Positions 9,890 to 22,043 of a stretch of DNA of 64,000 nt are shown piece after piece. Location: positions 24,479-88,478 of the forward strand of contig JAJEKV010000801.1 of NCBI GenBank assembly GCA_021234155.1. The letters run 5' to 3'. This DNA is from Isoetes taiwanensis. Taxonomy: Eukaryota; Streptophyta; Lycopodiopsida; Isoetales; Isoetaceae. Each line of letters begins with the position of its first letter. The first letter of the stretch is position 1. The position numbers were made by a program, and so were the translations under genes. Below the pieces are notes generated by a model. That model had not been told where the DNA came from and made no database searches. It worked only from the letters and a program-made list of their open reading frames with translations.

Positions 9890-11575
9890 TGTGACGTTCC
9901 AGGCATTTATACGGTATACGTATGCACGCCGGGACACGTCACTAGGACATAAGGGGGTAATTGTCTAAGTGGGAGTCGACCACAATGGTTTTATTTAGCT
10001 ATGTTAATAAATCCATTGTGGATAATTATGAAGTATATAGCCTAATTACCCTAATTAAGCTAAATTAGTTAATTAGCACCAACAAGGGGGTGCCACTTGG
10101 CCCAAATCGATTGGGCAAGGCATGGTTTCCATTTTGGACACCCAAATTAGGGCTTTTGTGCCCCAATTCGAATTAGGAGCAGCTGGAGATGGAGGAGAGG
10201 AGCTGCTGGGCGCCCAAGGAGCAGTTGAGCGCCCAAGGACTGTTGCTAAGTGCCCAAGGGGCAGGTGGCCAAGGACCATTGCTGACCTCACCAAAATCTT
10301 TGAACAACCTCTAGCCATTCTTTGCCACCCTTAAATGCTGACACCATGGAAGCACCCCACGATACCCGGTTCCGGCCCGAAACCTTTGGTTAGTGGTAGT
10401 TTAGTTGTGAATTCTAGGGTAGCGCCCCTGTTGGGCACTTGTTGTGTTGTTCTGTCTGTTCTCTCTGTGTTTCAATGGTAGAAACTAACCCTTGATTGTA
10501 AAGGAAGTTCTCTTCATATTCGATTACGGTTTGGTTCTTAAAAGGATGGATTGATAGTTCTTTGTATGGTATCACTCTACGGAAATGGGGGAAATAAGGG
10601 GGGGTAGAGACCTCTCGAACTCATATCGTTAGTATGTTCCTAGATAAAACCAGTAATTCCCAATATTGCGGCTTTTTGTGCACAAGAGCCCACCGGGTCA
10701 TAGGCGTATGGGTGGCTTAGCACCGGACAAGGAACACAGTGGTGAAGTGGGGTGGGGTCTTGCCACGAACATAAAAGGCTCCTGAGACTCCTACGGTGGG
10801 CTAGGCGATGGCCGGTCACGTGGGGGTCGAGTATGGGTCGACACTCCACGGGTGTAGTGGTGTGTGACCGTATGGGGCACCTTGCACTTTGAGTAGATTT
10901 AGGGTGAGTAAGTGGAATGCGGATGCGGGGGGTGCCCGCTGATGCGGCACGTATTCTCTAGCTCACCCATGGAACCTTTATTGATTACGGAAGGGGCGCT
11001 TCCACGGCTCGCCCTCATCGGACCGGGGCTTCATGAACCCGGAGTAGGCTCAAAAAGGGTGATACCTTGAGTGCGTCTCAGGAAGGCTATAGCGAAACCA
11101 TAAGCGTGAATTGACCCATGCGCAAAGTGTGCACGGGAGGGCGGATGGAGTGGACAACCCTAGCCCGATGTTCTATGCCGATAGCGCCATGCCAAGACTC
11201 GGTCTGCTGATCTCTTGAGGCCCAACCGGTCAGCCGATCCTCACCGAGTCCGGTGGGGTAGAACACGAGGTTTGGGTGTTTTCTTAGTTTTAGATGCATA
11301 TTCTTTGCCGTTGGTATTTGGATGGATCGCCACCCTTAGGTGGTGGTTATTTATATGTGATTTATCGTGTGTGCTAACCCTTGTATTCATGCTTCATGAC
11401 GTAGGAGTCCCATTGAAGGCGTGGGCGAATGACCCCTTAGGTGTCCTTCTTTCGGGCACCATAATATGGGTGGCGGAATAGGCGGAGGGCCCGCTCATGG
11501 CGAGGTGGTTGCCATGGGAGGGAAAAGTCCCGGTATGTATCGTCCGGGTGTCGTATATATTCGGGGGCGTCCGCG
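9890..11575 (+). repeat. 5' LTR of E3
   Basis: It starts TGTGACGTTCC and ends in a decayed copy of the GGAGCGTCACA terminus (GGGGCGTCCGC). It aligns along its whole length with 20348-22038. The first ~310 bp differ by a single C/T (AATTCGAATT against AATTTGAATT, a CpG change), whereas GC-rich parts further in differ by many small indels. Confidence 0.93.
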
Positions 11576-11576
11576 G

Positions 11577-11594
11577 TGGTATCGAGCCATGATT
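11577..11594 (+). other. Primer binding site of E3 (initiator tRNA-Met type)
   Basis: TGGTATCGAGCCATGA directly inside the 5' LTR matches the plant retrotransposon consensus TGGTATCAGAGC, complementary to the 3' end of initiator tRNA-Met. It fixes the element orientation as plus. Confidence 0.92.
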
Positions 11595-11949
11595 ACGGTT
11601 GACCAGGAATCATAGTTAATCGCCAAACTCTAACTTCGTAGTTCATCGGCTAGGTTTAAAAGTTAGGGCTTAATTTGGAGGACCCAAGTTTGGAGGGGCT
11701 ATAACTTTTATAGGTAGCTGGGATGAAGCGGAAATGGCTCCATTGGATGGGCGTACCCCCAAATACCCTAGGGCCGGTCGTTAGGCGAAAAATGGTCAAG
11801 GAGGGGCCCCGAAAGTCAACTCGAGCGCCTTTGCGCCGACCACCACTCAGGATCATGGTAGGAGCGCGTATAATGCCGTCGGCGCCCGACCGTATAAAAC
11901 GCGTATTTCTGCCGTATAAAAATTTTCGTATTTTTTTAAATACATATTA

Positions 11950-12042
11950 TTTTGGTGCCCCAATCCATATTTGAACCCATGACCTCTCAACTCCAAGCCT
12001 AGGTGCCTACCACCACACCAAGCTCTCTCTTGAATGTAATAT
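11950..12042 (-). mobile_element. tRNA-derived SINE head (box A and box B), copy 1
   Basis: On the minus strand GCTTGGTGTGGTGGTAGGC resembles a Pol III box A (TRGYNNARNGG). About 30 bp later GGTCATGGGTTCAAAT resembles box B (GGTTCRANNCC). The spacing suits a tRNA-like promoter, but the cloverleaf is not complete, so this is a SINE rather than a functional tRNA gene. The SINE body boundary is not resolved. Confidence 0.5.
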
Positions 12043-12109
12043 ATGTGTTTCACATATTTCTTATACACATATAGTACTCTATTTCTTTGCATAGCAACTT
12101 TTATATTAA

Positions 12110-12182
12110 AAGGTACTATGAGGTCTTGAACCCGACCTTACACTGCACCCAAGACAACATCTTTACCAATAAGCCAACTTTT
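12110..12182 (-). mobile_element. tRNA-derived SINE head (box A and box B), copy 2
   Basis: On the minus strand TTGGCTTATTGGTAAAG (box A-like) is followed about 33 bp later by GGTCGGGTTCAAGACC (a good box B). This is the arrangement of Au/tRNA-type plant SINEs. It lies about 90 bp from the other head in the same orientation. Confidence 0.5.
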
Positions 12183-15074
12183 TTCTTGAAGGGATATAAC
12201 CCTTTTTCTAGTATTTATAGTGCATCTATTTTCCTATTTAAATTAGAGGCGTGCCTTTGGTAAACCCACGAAGTGGGAGCCATAACCCGGCGGAGCAAGT
12301 TCTCTCGCCATAGCCACGGAGTAAGCACTCTTGCTATAGCTACGGGAGTCGACCTCTCTCGCCATAGTCAACCGGGATAAGCTGGTAACCATATATAAAG
12401 TTAGTATCCCTAGGAATAAACCGACCAAATGACACGACGTAATCTAGCAAGTCCGGCCAACTTGTTATGATAACATCAACTCACTTGGTGGGACTAATTC
12501 CGGAATTTAATTAACGACAGGGCAACTCTCTAGAATAGCAGCATGTGCTATATCCTTGGATATTCTTTGGCGGCGATAATAATGTCGGTTATGGCGTTCC
12601 TCGATCCATAATTATTTTTTTCCTTTGGTAGATGCCTTGATAACACAGTTTCTTCGGCCCTTGCCATGATTCAATCCATACTACATTCATATGCTTTATA
12701 TTAGACCTTATTCGACGTTATATAAGTAATGTTTTATAAACATAATTCTAATTAACGCGTTGCCTCTCTCTAGTGTCTAAACCTTGACTCGTCTCAGTTC
12801 CCAGAGAAAGGATCTCTTTGTCGTCCAACCGACTAGGGACTGCCATGCAGCACCCCTCTAGACCATCGGTTTGGATTCCTTTGATCCTACCACCCTTCAA
12901 TATTCCTTCTCATTGGTCTTGTTCCTTTTATGGATCACTTCCCCTAGATCATGACACATACTACATGTCGTAATGAGTCCTTCTTTTTGGGTACAAACCT
13001 TGGTATCATTTTGTACCAAACTTCACCGCCCTATATGGCTATGAGTAGTTATCGCACCACCACACTTTGTCAAAGTGACAGCAGTCTACCCTCTTTTAGA
13101 GTTGTTCTCCCATACAATCCAATGCCACCCAACCATTGTTGATTACTCACCTCCTTCTAGGGTATGTTGTAAACCTACCTATCATTGGGGGTTATAATTC
13201 AACATCCTGGAAATGTTACTCATTACATTTCTTTGTCATGATGTCATCTTTCTTTGTTTTGGCATTCCAAATGACTTGACATCGCATTTAAGCCATAGCC
13301 ATGGCCTAAGAGCGGGTGAGCCCATTATAATCGTGAATTACACAGGTCATCAAGGTGCTTGCCTTGTACTTTGTGACCCTTTCTACAATTATCTATGTTG
13401 AGACAACACGGACTTGTATCCATGTTCGAGTCCTATATATATATCCTAACTTATACCTCCATGTAACCCATGGCGTTACCCTACGCTTTGATCCGGTATG
13501 GATCATGTGGGAAAGCTAGTTTTAGGTGTCTACTCAAGATACATTTTAACTTTTAGCATGTAACTCCTATTTGATACCTATACTGGAATTGTACTATTGT
13601 ACTAGTCAACCCCACTACCTTAAGCTTTATTCTATTGGCCGTTGACATTTATTTCAGGTGCCAACTACAACATCCTACCTTAGCCTACAACGGAGTGAAT
13701 GTTGTCTTTCTCTCCTTGTGTCGCCACTTAGATTACCTCTCGGCATGTTTATCATTATGTGTACATGCTATGTACATAACAAACATATATCCTCATCCCA
13801 CAATGCTAGAGCTCTGCTCTAACTTAGCTGAAATGTAACCTTTGTAGTTCTTATGATGTGGCTGTACCACCTACTTCCCAAATGGGGCCAACTCTATGTT
13901 GGACTTGTACATGCTGATGTATTCACATGTGCAGGCCAGTAAGCAGTACGTGACCTGCCCATGTATGGAGGGTTGCTGATGGCCCGACTTTTCCAATTTT
14001 ATCTTATCTACATCTGTTACCTTTTTGTTACGGTGATGTTTGATATCGGACTTCGGTCCTTAAACCTTCTTATGATAAGTATGTCAAATGCACCTTGGTG
14101 CTTAAACTCTTCTATGTTTTAAGCTTTCATGCTAATATGTAGCATAATAACAGGGGGTTTTTCTTGTATTTTTGTACGTTTTTTTCTATGGTTTTCATAT
14201 GATTTGATAGTTGTATTGCATGAGATGTACTAATGCGTACATCTAGAGTGCGCATACAATCATCTTTGATTTTTGTGCCAATTTCCAATGGTTGGCCCGT
14301 GTATTTCTAACCTATCCGAAGTTTACACATGCAAGGCTCGTGCAAACATAGTTTAGGGTTCTATGGTTTCGCTAAAGCAGGGTTCGGGGAAGGCAGGCAT
14401 GGAATGCTTTTCCGTGGCCTCCTTCCAACTGTCGGATGTGTAGCAAGATCGGGATGCATTCCGAACAGGAGGTATTTTTTCAGTGCTGGCTTCCATTTCA
14501 ATATCCAGGAAGAGAGGCCAAGCCATGGAGTGTAGCTATAAATTTAGCTTGAATAGTTCTGAAATGCGTTAATTTAGGTATGTTATACAGGAGAAAATTC
14601 GTGCTTTGGATGCATGGAATGTGGAGCTCCAATAGCAGCTTCCTGAAAGGTACAAATCTTCCATTTTTTCCAAATCATTTTCGAATTTGTGGGCAATCGC
14701 TTAGTCTTGGTTTAGATTTGTGGGCAGTGGCTTACTGTTGGTTTCAGATAATGGATAAAGTATCATGTTAGTTTCTCTGTAATACCCTTAATTCCTATAA
14801 ACATCTCTATAGACAGCCCATTTAATTGGACCTCTCCTCTTGCAAGCATCTCTTCTTGTGCTAAACCTGCATTGGAGCGAGATCTTCATCCATGATCTTG
14901 GGAAGTATTGCAAGTTCTCTCCTATTCTTGAGGGCATTAAACCATTTCAAGCCTTAGGACTCTTAACATTTAAATCGCCCATCGAGCGTTTTTTCGTTAT
15001 GGGGTGGAACTCAATACAATCTGTTTCATCCTCATTTGAAGCCAACTTCAGATTATTCTGCGATTTCAAAGCAG

Positions 15075-15395
15075 ATTAAATATTCTCCTTTTCGTGAAAG
15101 TTAGCTTGTCATATTTACAAGCTTGTTCCTCTCATTCCTCATGTGCAATGTCATAGAAGAACTAAAAGCTTTTTTTGTTTTGAGCGAAACTTACGTATTC
15201 TTTGCGATTTCAAGCAGAATGTCTAGCAGATTAAATATTCTCCTTTCATGCAAGTTAGTTTATCATATTCAAACCATTGTTTTATTGCCTTAAAGCCTTG
15301 AGTTTTGTTGGTCTTCCGTGTCATATGTACAAGCTTGTTCCTCCCATTCTTCATGTGCAACGCCATAGAAGAATTAAAAGCTTTTTGTTTCTAGA
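15075..15395 (+). repeat. Local imperfect duplication (copies ~15075-15178 and ~15229-15392)
   Basis: Both copies start with GCAGATTAAATATTCTCCTTT and a CAAGTTAG/GAAAGTTAG stretch. Both end with ACAAGCTTGTTCCTC, CATGTGCAA and ATAGAAGAA.TAAAAGCTTTT. The second copy has about 60 bp of extra sequence in the middle. Confidence 0.75.
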
Positions 15396-16297
15396 AAAAA
15401 TTAAGCACTACTTTTACTTTCTCAATCAGTCTCTATCCCATGATGCAGTAAGCAAAAAAGAAAGAAAGCTAAGGAGAAAGAAAGCTAATGCGATCTTTGT
15501 ACAGTGATATCGTTGAAGGAACTTTACATGGCTCCTTGTTACAAACCACTTCAATACAAGTTTGTACAATCACGAATACTTTTGCTAGTTATATATATAT
15601 GTGCTTCAACTTCGTGCTCAGTTTTTAAAATCTTCTGTGCTAGTTTAGTAGTTGGCACAGGAAAATCAAGAGCACATGCAGATGCAAAGGGCTGAACTCC
15701 ACATGAACTCTATTCTTAATAAAAAAGATATAGCCTAGCAGTAATGTTGGATTTGTACCAAACTGGTGAAAGATATATCGCGGCATTTATCCAGATGTCA
15801 TGCCCTTTATCTTTTCTGCAACTGGCTCCATACGAACAACTCCAACTCCACACAAACATTTCTCGTAGCATAGAATGTGGAATTATAGAATTTGGTTTTC
15901 CGTGCAAATATCTTGCTACATGACTTCATAGGAACATTATCCTTAATGCAGAATGTGGAATTATGGCAAGTTGTTGGTCCATGCAATCATCTTGGTACTT
16001 TATTATACAATAGTGGCACTTGAAAATTTTGATGTTCATATGTGGCAATATGGTGTTCCTCCGAGTTTTACGAGGCTTTGAGTATGGTCCAACCACCATC
16101 CTTTTCTTCTTTGATGCAACAGGAAATTTTAGAAATGCGATTACAGCACAAAATTTATGTTGTTATTACATGTCAATTTTTTCATTTTCAAATCCTAAAT
16201 ACTTTTTTTAATGCCCCGAAGGGGCAAAAAAAATTTCATAACACAAACCATTACCCTACACACTTATAAATTCCCCCTGAAAACCCCCTTTGGTTTG

Positions 16298-16586
16298 GGT
16301 GCATATTCACGCGGGGGGTGACGTAGGGCAGCGAGAGCCCCTCTAATCATATAATACAATCAATAAAAAAAGTAAAAAAATACATGTATAAAATCAACAC
16401 CATTCACTAAATACCCGCAAACCTTATAGTATTTTGTAAACTTGAATATACCGTATACAAAAACTTGTACAAGCATACCCCACAAACGAGGATCTCTATG
16501 TACAGTCTGGATCGAGGAATAAAGGGCAAATATGCCCATCCAACAGCTCTCAATGCGCGGAGTCACCCTCCGCGTGAATATGCACC
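16298..16586. mobile_element. MITE-like element with 25-bp terminal inverted repeats
   Basis: The left end 16298-16322 and the reverse complement of the right end 16562-16586 agree at 24 of 25 positions (GGTGCATATTCACGCGG, then G or A, then GGGTGAC). The 289-bp interior has no coding capacity. This is the shape of a miniature inverted-repeat DNA transposon inserted in the E3 interior. A target duplication was not identified with confidence. Confidence 0.7.
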
Positions 16587-16673
16587 TTTGGAAATAAGGA
16601 ATTACCTTCCTTTTTATGTATACTTCCTTCTATTGCAGTTTTCGATTAACCGTCATTTGTTTAACTAACCCCA

Positions 16674-16785
16674 ATGCTGAGGACAGCATTATTTTCTAAG
16701 AGGGGGAGAATGTGACGTTCCATGTATTTATACGGTATATGTATAAATAAGCTGACACGTCACCCAATAAAGGTAAGCCACCATG
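16674..16785 (+). repeat. Internal polypurine tract plus start of a diverged E3-type LTR
   Basis: GCTGAGGACAGCATTATTTTC, then AGAGGGGGAGAA, stands directly before TGTGACGTTCC at 16711. This repeats the layout at 20312-20358 (GCTGAGGACAGCATCATTTT, GGTGGGGAGAA, TGTGACGTTCC). The first ~75 bp after 16711 resemble the E3 LTR (ATTTATACGGTATA, GACACGTCAC) and similarity then fades. It is an internal 3'-junction, either a relic of an earlier element or a composite structure. Its other end was not found. Confidence 0.7.
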
Positions 16786-19700
16786 GAGTATCTTAACCTA
16801 AGGGGTTGACCTAAAAGGGATGAATTTAAACTTATGGTACTTTAACCCCGTACATAAACTATAATTTTCCCATGGGATTATGCCATAGTTCCAAAGGTTT
16901 CTACCACAGTCCAAGGCCTTTTCTAAAGGTTCCTTCAGTTAATTTGCGTTTCGCCATGTTTTGTCACACCTAACCTATTTATATTAAGTTAGCATGTCAA
17001 CCTCAACTTTTGATCCCTTTGAATGTTGTCGTCTTTGGCTCCCTCATAATGAAGCGGAGGCACTAAAACCCCCTGGTCTTCTAATAGGAAAATCCAATGT
17101 TTCAATCTTCGTTAGTAACCGCCATATGATTATCCAATTCCTTACCCTCTTAAGAGTTTCAAAGTCATAATCTCTAACGGGTCTATCTTTGCCAAGGAAA
17201 TGGATCCTCCGGCTTCTATACGTACCTAGAATTGTTCACCGCGTGTAGGGTAACTCTTGATTATATGGACTACTTGGTCTATATAATCTTAACCGATTCG
17301 ATCAATACACCTCGTCTTGATTTTATCGGGACTTGGAATTCCTATGTCCTGCCCTCTTCTTGGTATAATCGCCAAAGTCATCGTACTCCTTCTTATCTTC
17401 CATCAGGGGACGCGATATTCTTATATATCTTTTCATTCCCAAAACCAAATAAATGCTCTTAGCTTATAACGTTGAACTAATACATTGGTATCTAGAACCT
17501 TTGAGTAGTTAAGCTCTCATTATTGGTTATTCCAATACCGTTCCAATCATCCTCGGGATGTTTTTGAACGTAACATCACCGTATATGCTAGACTTACTCT
17601 AGCTATTCTCACTCATTTAAACTTTTCTCATCTTCCTTAGTACGATGTATCTAAGATAGTCAACTCTAACCATTCGGATAACTTGAATGCTTATCTACGG
17701 TAAAGCATACCTAACCCAATATCTTAGGTATATAAGCATATCATTATGCTTCTTACGTAAACATTGTCACGTAATATGCCACCAATACATGCGAATATTC
17801 TACCATCTTCCAATATGTCATACATCCGGATGTCACAATCGACATCCTTGATATCCTCGCTAGTGTAGTATGTAATACTACTAAATCCTTCAAACATCCG
17901 AAACCACTACGTTGTTATTATGAGATATAGTAACATGTGTGCACCAACCCTAACTCTAGACTCATATATAATTCGTTGACGTAGCCCCTAGCTGCTTCTC
18001 CTACATATGCTGTGGATTTCACACCACACCTTCTAGACTCTCTATCCTTAGGTTGCCTTGGTCCTCACGCTCTAGTCATAAATTCCATAGGGGCACATGC
18101 CACCCTAAGTTCCTAGTGGACATACTTAATGTCTACTATAGGAATTTTTATCTTCATTACCTCCGTATTCATATATGTGAACTAAAAGTTCTAGTATATA
18201 TCCTATCTTTTTCTAGTTATGTTCCTAGTAAACGGTCCTAATACACATCTACCAACGCGGAACTACTCCTCGGGATGCACACACAATACCAAGTCCAGAG
18301 CACATCCTCCTTGGCGAGATGTTCATTGGATGCCTCCCTTCTTCATATTCCAGACTTTGGTCTCTTCAAAGTGTCCCTCCAAACTCTCTATATTTGAAAC
18401 GTTGTTTACAACAACTTTCAAGCACCTCTTGTCTCCCACTTGTCGTGTGGGTACATTACTTGCCTCCCTAAGATATCATTCGTTTGAAGGTCAACTTTCC
18501 TTCATAGAATAAGCCGCCGAGCTCCAACATACTTTGTAGCTTTCAGACGGTTGCACCTTTTGCTAGCAATTGTCGTCTTCCATTCTAGCAGTCTTACAGA
18601 ATGCTTATTCCTGCCTTCGTCCGTTTGATCTCAGCTCTCTTCACCTTGTGGAAAAACTACGTTCCACACTATTGTCGATCTCTTATCCGGTCTACATACC
18701 CCGGTGACATAGGATCGGCCATTTTCTTAATTTTCACCTGCATAAGGATCATGCATTTGACCAGCGTTATTAAGTGTATTCACGTGCCTCACGTGGTTCT
18801 TAGTCGTCTATAATCTTTGCGTCTTTTGTTTCACACCTCGGGAACATCAATCTCTTTACCAAACACAATATATGTGTAATTTTATAATCCATAATTTATG
18901 GATCAACATCCTCATACAACATTATTCTCTACCGTTCCACGAATCATACCTCGCTTCACGTAGCAATAGCTATACAATGTCGAAGTCGACATTCTATGCC
19001 CACACCATCATGGTGAAACCTACACTTTTAAAGTGTTTTCCCTCTCTCGAGTGGGTACTTATAATCCGATTTCCACCTTAGTATAGTACATGGTCTAGTA
19101 GATAATCATAAACCACTTCTCCATCAGATATATCGTGCTATATCTAGTCTCCTTCTACATTGAATAGCAATCTAGATGCCGCATCATACATCAATCCTCG
19201 TAATTTTTAGGTCCGGGCATACCAATTTTTTCTCGAGTATCCATCCAAAATAGAGACATCGCAACCTCCTTATTCCCAACATTCATCACTTCTACTTCAA
19301 GTAGGGCCGGGACTTCCTCGGTCATCACCATCTAACGTGCTCGAGGCGGACCACGCATGGTTTCAATGCTTCGCCCGTGGACACCATAGTCACAAACCGG
19401 CCTTACGTGATACAAGGCGATTGCATAGCCATAGCACTTGGGATAGCGGCAAAAGGCGGTACCAATGACGTCGAATGTATATGTCGCACTGTGCCCCCAT
19501 AACTATAAGAGTTAATCACGTATGTGTGATAAATTTATGAAAATAACAATAAAATGAATAAGTATCGGGACTGGTAAATGATTATACATCTGTCCTCATA
19601 TGACTGTAATCTATGCTAAAGATAGAGAGTGTGAGTGTGGAAACATTAAAGATAATCGAAAGGAGCAAGTTATTCAACACATAATCAAATATATATTAGA

Positions 19701-20311
19701 AGGGGATAAGTATGTATGTCTTACACAAACTCCTAAGGGAATAACGAGACTTAGATAATGTTATAACAAGGTTATGAGGAATAAATAAAGAACGTGCATG
19801 CGTAATTAATATTAAGCATTATATAGGTCAAAATGGAATATACAGTACAATATATAATTCTATAAAAGGGTAACTATAAATGTCAAAGGCATCTAAACAC
19901 TCACAATAGCAATATATGAGTTGTTAAATTTGTACCAAAATAGGAAAAACGAAATTTAGATCCAAAATTACATTAAGCCTGGCTGTAATAAAATCACTTG
20001 TAAAGTGAAGGGAGAATATAATACATATATACACAGAAGTTAATATGATTAGAATGACTTTCTATTAAACAGTGCGAGATTAATAACTTTGTATTATAAT
20101 ATAACAACAAATGGAAGTTCTTTATATCTATACCTGTCTTTAATATATAATCAGTTACCTGTATCTATAGACAGAATGCTTTCAAAAATAGATAGAGTGT
20201 GAGCTCGTCACCACGGATGAAACAGTGAGACTTCCACAAACTTTGACTGTTCACTTTTGACAGTCCTAAGCGATGATCATGATGTGTTGCCCTGCAACAA
20301 CAGTAGTCTTG
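16786..20311 (+). other. E3 interior, second part: no gene recognised
   Basis: AT-rich, with only short ORFs below 100 codons and no retroelement motif in either direction. The sequence from about 19500 to 20250 is markedly A/T-rich. No LTR end or second PBS matching the 16711 junction was recognised. Confidence 0.65.
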
Positions 20312-20347
20312 ATGCTGAGGACAGCATCATTTTTAAGGTGGGGAGAA
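20312..20347 (+). other. Polypurine tract of E3
   Basis: GCTGAGGACAGCATCATTTT, then AAGGTGGGGAGAATG, immediately precedes the 3' LTR. The GAGGACA...AAGG.GGGGAGAA order is the typical Ty3/gypsy chromovirus PPT region and matches those of E1 and E2. Confidence 0.93.
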
Positions 20348-22038
20348 TGTGACGTTCCAGGCATTTATACGGTATACGTATGCACGCCGGGACACGTCAC
20401 TAGGACATAAGGGGGTAATTGTCTAAGTGGGAGTCGACCACAATGGTTTTATTTAGCTATGTTAATAAATCCATTGTGGATAATTATGAAGTATATAGCC
20501 TAATTACCCTAATTAAGCTAAATTAGTTAATTAGCACCAACAAGGGGGTGCCACTTGGCCCAAATCGATTGGGCAAGGCATGGTTTCCATTTTGGACACC
20601 CAAATTAGGGCTTTTGTGCCCCAATTTGAATTAGGAGCAGCTGGAGATGGAGGAGAGGAGCTGCTGGGCGCCCAAGGAGGCGCTTGATTGGCCAAGGACT
20701 GTTGCTAAAGCCCCAAGGAGCAATTTGGCGCCCAAGGGGTATTCTTTGACCTCACCAAAATCACTGAACAACCTCTAGCTGTTGCTGCCACCCTTCGTAC
20801 AACACCATGGAAGACCCCACGATAACGGTTCCAGCCGAAACACTGGTTAGTGGTAGTTTAGTTGTGAATTCTAGGGTAGCGCCCCTATTGGGCACTTGTT
20901 GTCTTTGATGCCGTCATTCTCTACGTGTTTCAATGGTAGAAACTAACCCTTGATTGTAAAGGTAAGTTCTCTTCATATCTCGATTCGGTTTGGTTCTTAA
21001 AAGGATGGATTGATAGTTCTTTGTATGGTATCACACGGAAATGGGGAAATAAGGGCGGGGGTAGAGACCTCACGAACTCATATCGTTAGTATGTTCCTAG
21101 ATAAAACCCTGTAATTCCCAATATTGCGGCCTGTGCACAAGAGCCCACCGGGTCATAGACGCTATGGACTGGCTTAGCACCAGACAAGGAACACAGTGGT
21201 GAAGTGGGGGCGGGGTCTTGCACGAACATAAAAGGCTCCTGAGACTCCTACAGTGGGCTAGGCGATGGCCGGTCACGTAGGGGGCGGGTATGGGTCGACA
21301 CTCCACGGGTGTAGTGGTGTGACCCGTAGATGGGGCACCTTGCACTTTGAGTAGATTTAGGGTGAGTAAGTCGAATGCGGATGCGGGGGTCGGCTGATGC
21401 GGCACGTATTCTCTAGCTCACCCATGGAACCACTGTGATTCTGGAAGGGGACGCTTCCCTGACCTGCCTCATCGGACGGGGCTTCATGAACCCCGGGTAG
21501 GCTCAAAAGGGTGATACCTTGAGTCTGCGTCTCAGGAGGAAGGCTATAAGCGAAGCCATAGCGTGAATTGACCCATCCAAAGTGTGTGCGGGGAGGGGCG
21601 GATGGAGTGGACAACCCTAGCCGATGTTCTATGCCAGCCAACGCCATGCCAAGACTCGGTCTGCTGATCTCTTGAGGCCCAACCGTCAGCCGATCCTCAC
21701 TGGAGTCTGAGCCGGGGTAGAACCTGAGGTTTGGGTGTTTTCGTAGTTTTAGATGCATATTCTTTGCCGTTGGTATTTGGATGGATGCGCCACCCTTCGT
21801 GGTGGTTATTTATATGTGATTTATGCTGTGTGCTAACCCTTGTATTCATGCTTCCGCGACGTAGGAGTCCCATTGAAGGCGTGGGCCGAATGACCCCTTC
21901 GTGTCCTTCTTTCGGGCACCATAATATGGGTGGCCGGAATAGACGGAGGGCCCTGCTCATGGCGAGGTGGTTGCCATGGGAGGGGAAAGTCCCCGTATGT
22001 ATACGTCCGGGTGTCGTATATATTCAGGGAGCGTCACA
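20348..22038 (+). repeat. 3' LTR of E3
   Basis: It starts TGTGACGTTCC and ends GGGAGCGTCACA, directly followed by the target duplication GCTAC. It is nearly identical to the 5' LTR over the first 300 bp. Differences further in are mostly indels in GC-rich stretches. Confidence 0.95.
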
Positions 22039-22043
22039 GCTAC
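22039..22043. repeat. Target-site duplication of E3, right copy (GCTAC)
   Basis: Matches 9885-9889. Removing E3 and one copy rejoins the E1 protease and RT reading frames without a frameshift, which confirms the insertion point. Confidence 0.95.

Larger units (their letters stand above)
11595..16290 (+). other. E3 interior, first part: no gene recognised
   Basis: AT-rich sequence with only short chance ORFs. It holds two SINE-like heads near 11940-12182. A degenerate ~29-bp triplication at about 12297-12385 is marked by CTCTCGCCATAG, CTCTTGCTATAG and CTCTCGCCATAG. A dispersed local duplication lies at 15.1-15.4 kb. No retroviral enzyme motif is seen on either strand. Confidence 0.7.
9890..22038 (+). 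mobile_element. E3: large LTR element without recognisable genes (LARD-like), nested in E1
   Basis: A complete LTR element of 12,149 bp flanked by GCTAC on both sides. It has a 5' LTR (9890-11575), PBS for initiator tRNA-Met at 11577, an interior of about 8.7 kb, a polypurine tract ending at 20347 and a 3' LTR (20348-22038). No gag, protease, RT, RNase H or integrase motif is visible in the interior in either direction. This fits a non-autonomous element mobilised by the enzymes of a relative such as E1 or E2, which share the terminal TGTGACG/CGTCACA and the PBS type. The two LTRs are almost identical over their first ~300 bp, so insertion is recent relative to E1. Confidence 0.9.

Noticed and set aside
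9890-9937. N-terminal extension of the E1 RT frame starting [13 protein letters not shown]
   Set aside because: These codons are antisense E3 LTR read through the insertion point. The true upstream frame continues at 22043.
10120-11860. ORFs within the E3 and E1/E2 LTRs (for example 11215-11481, 21357-21758)
   Set aside because: LTR sequences are non-coding here; paired copies do not keep the frames open.
11950-12182. tRNA genes
   Set aside because: Box A and box B are present but the full cloverleaf and acceptor stem cannot be formed, so they are called as SINE heads.
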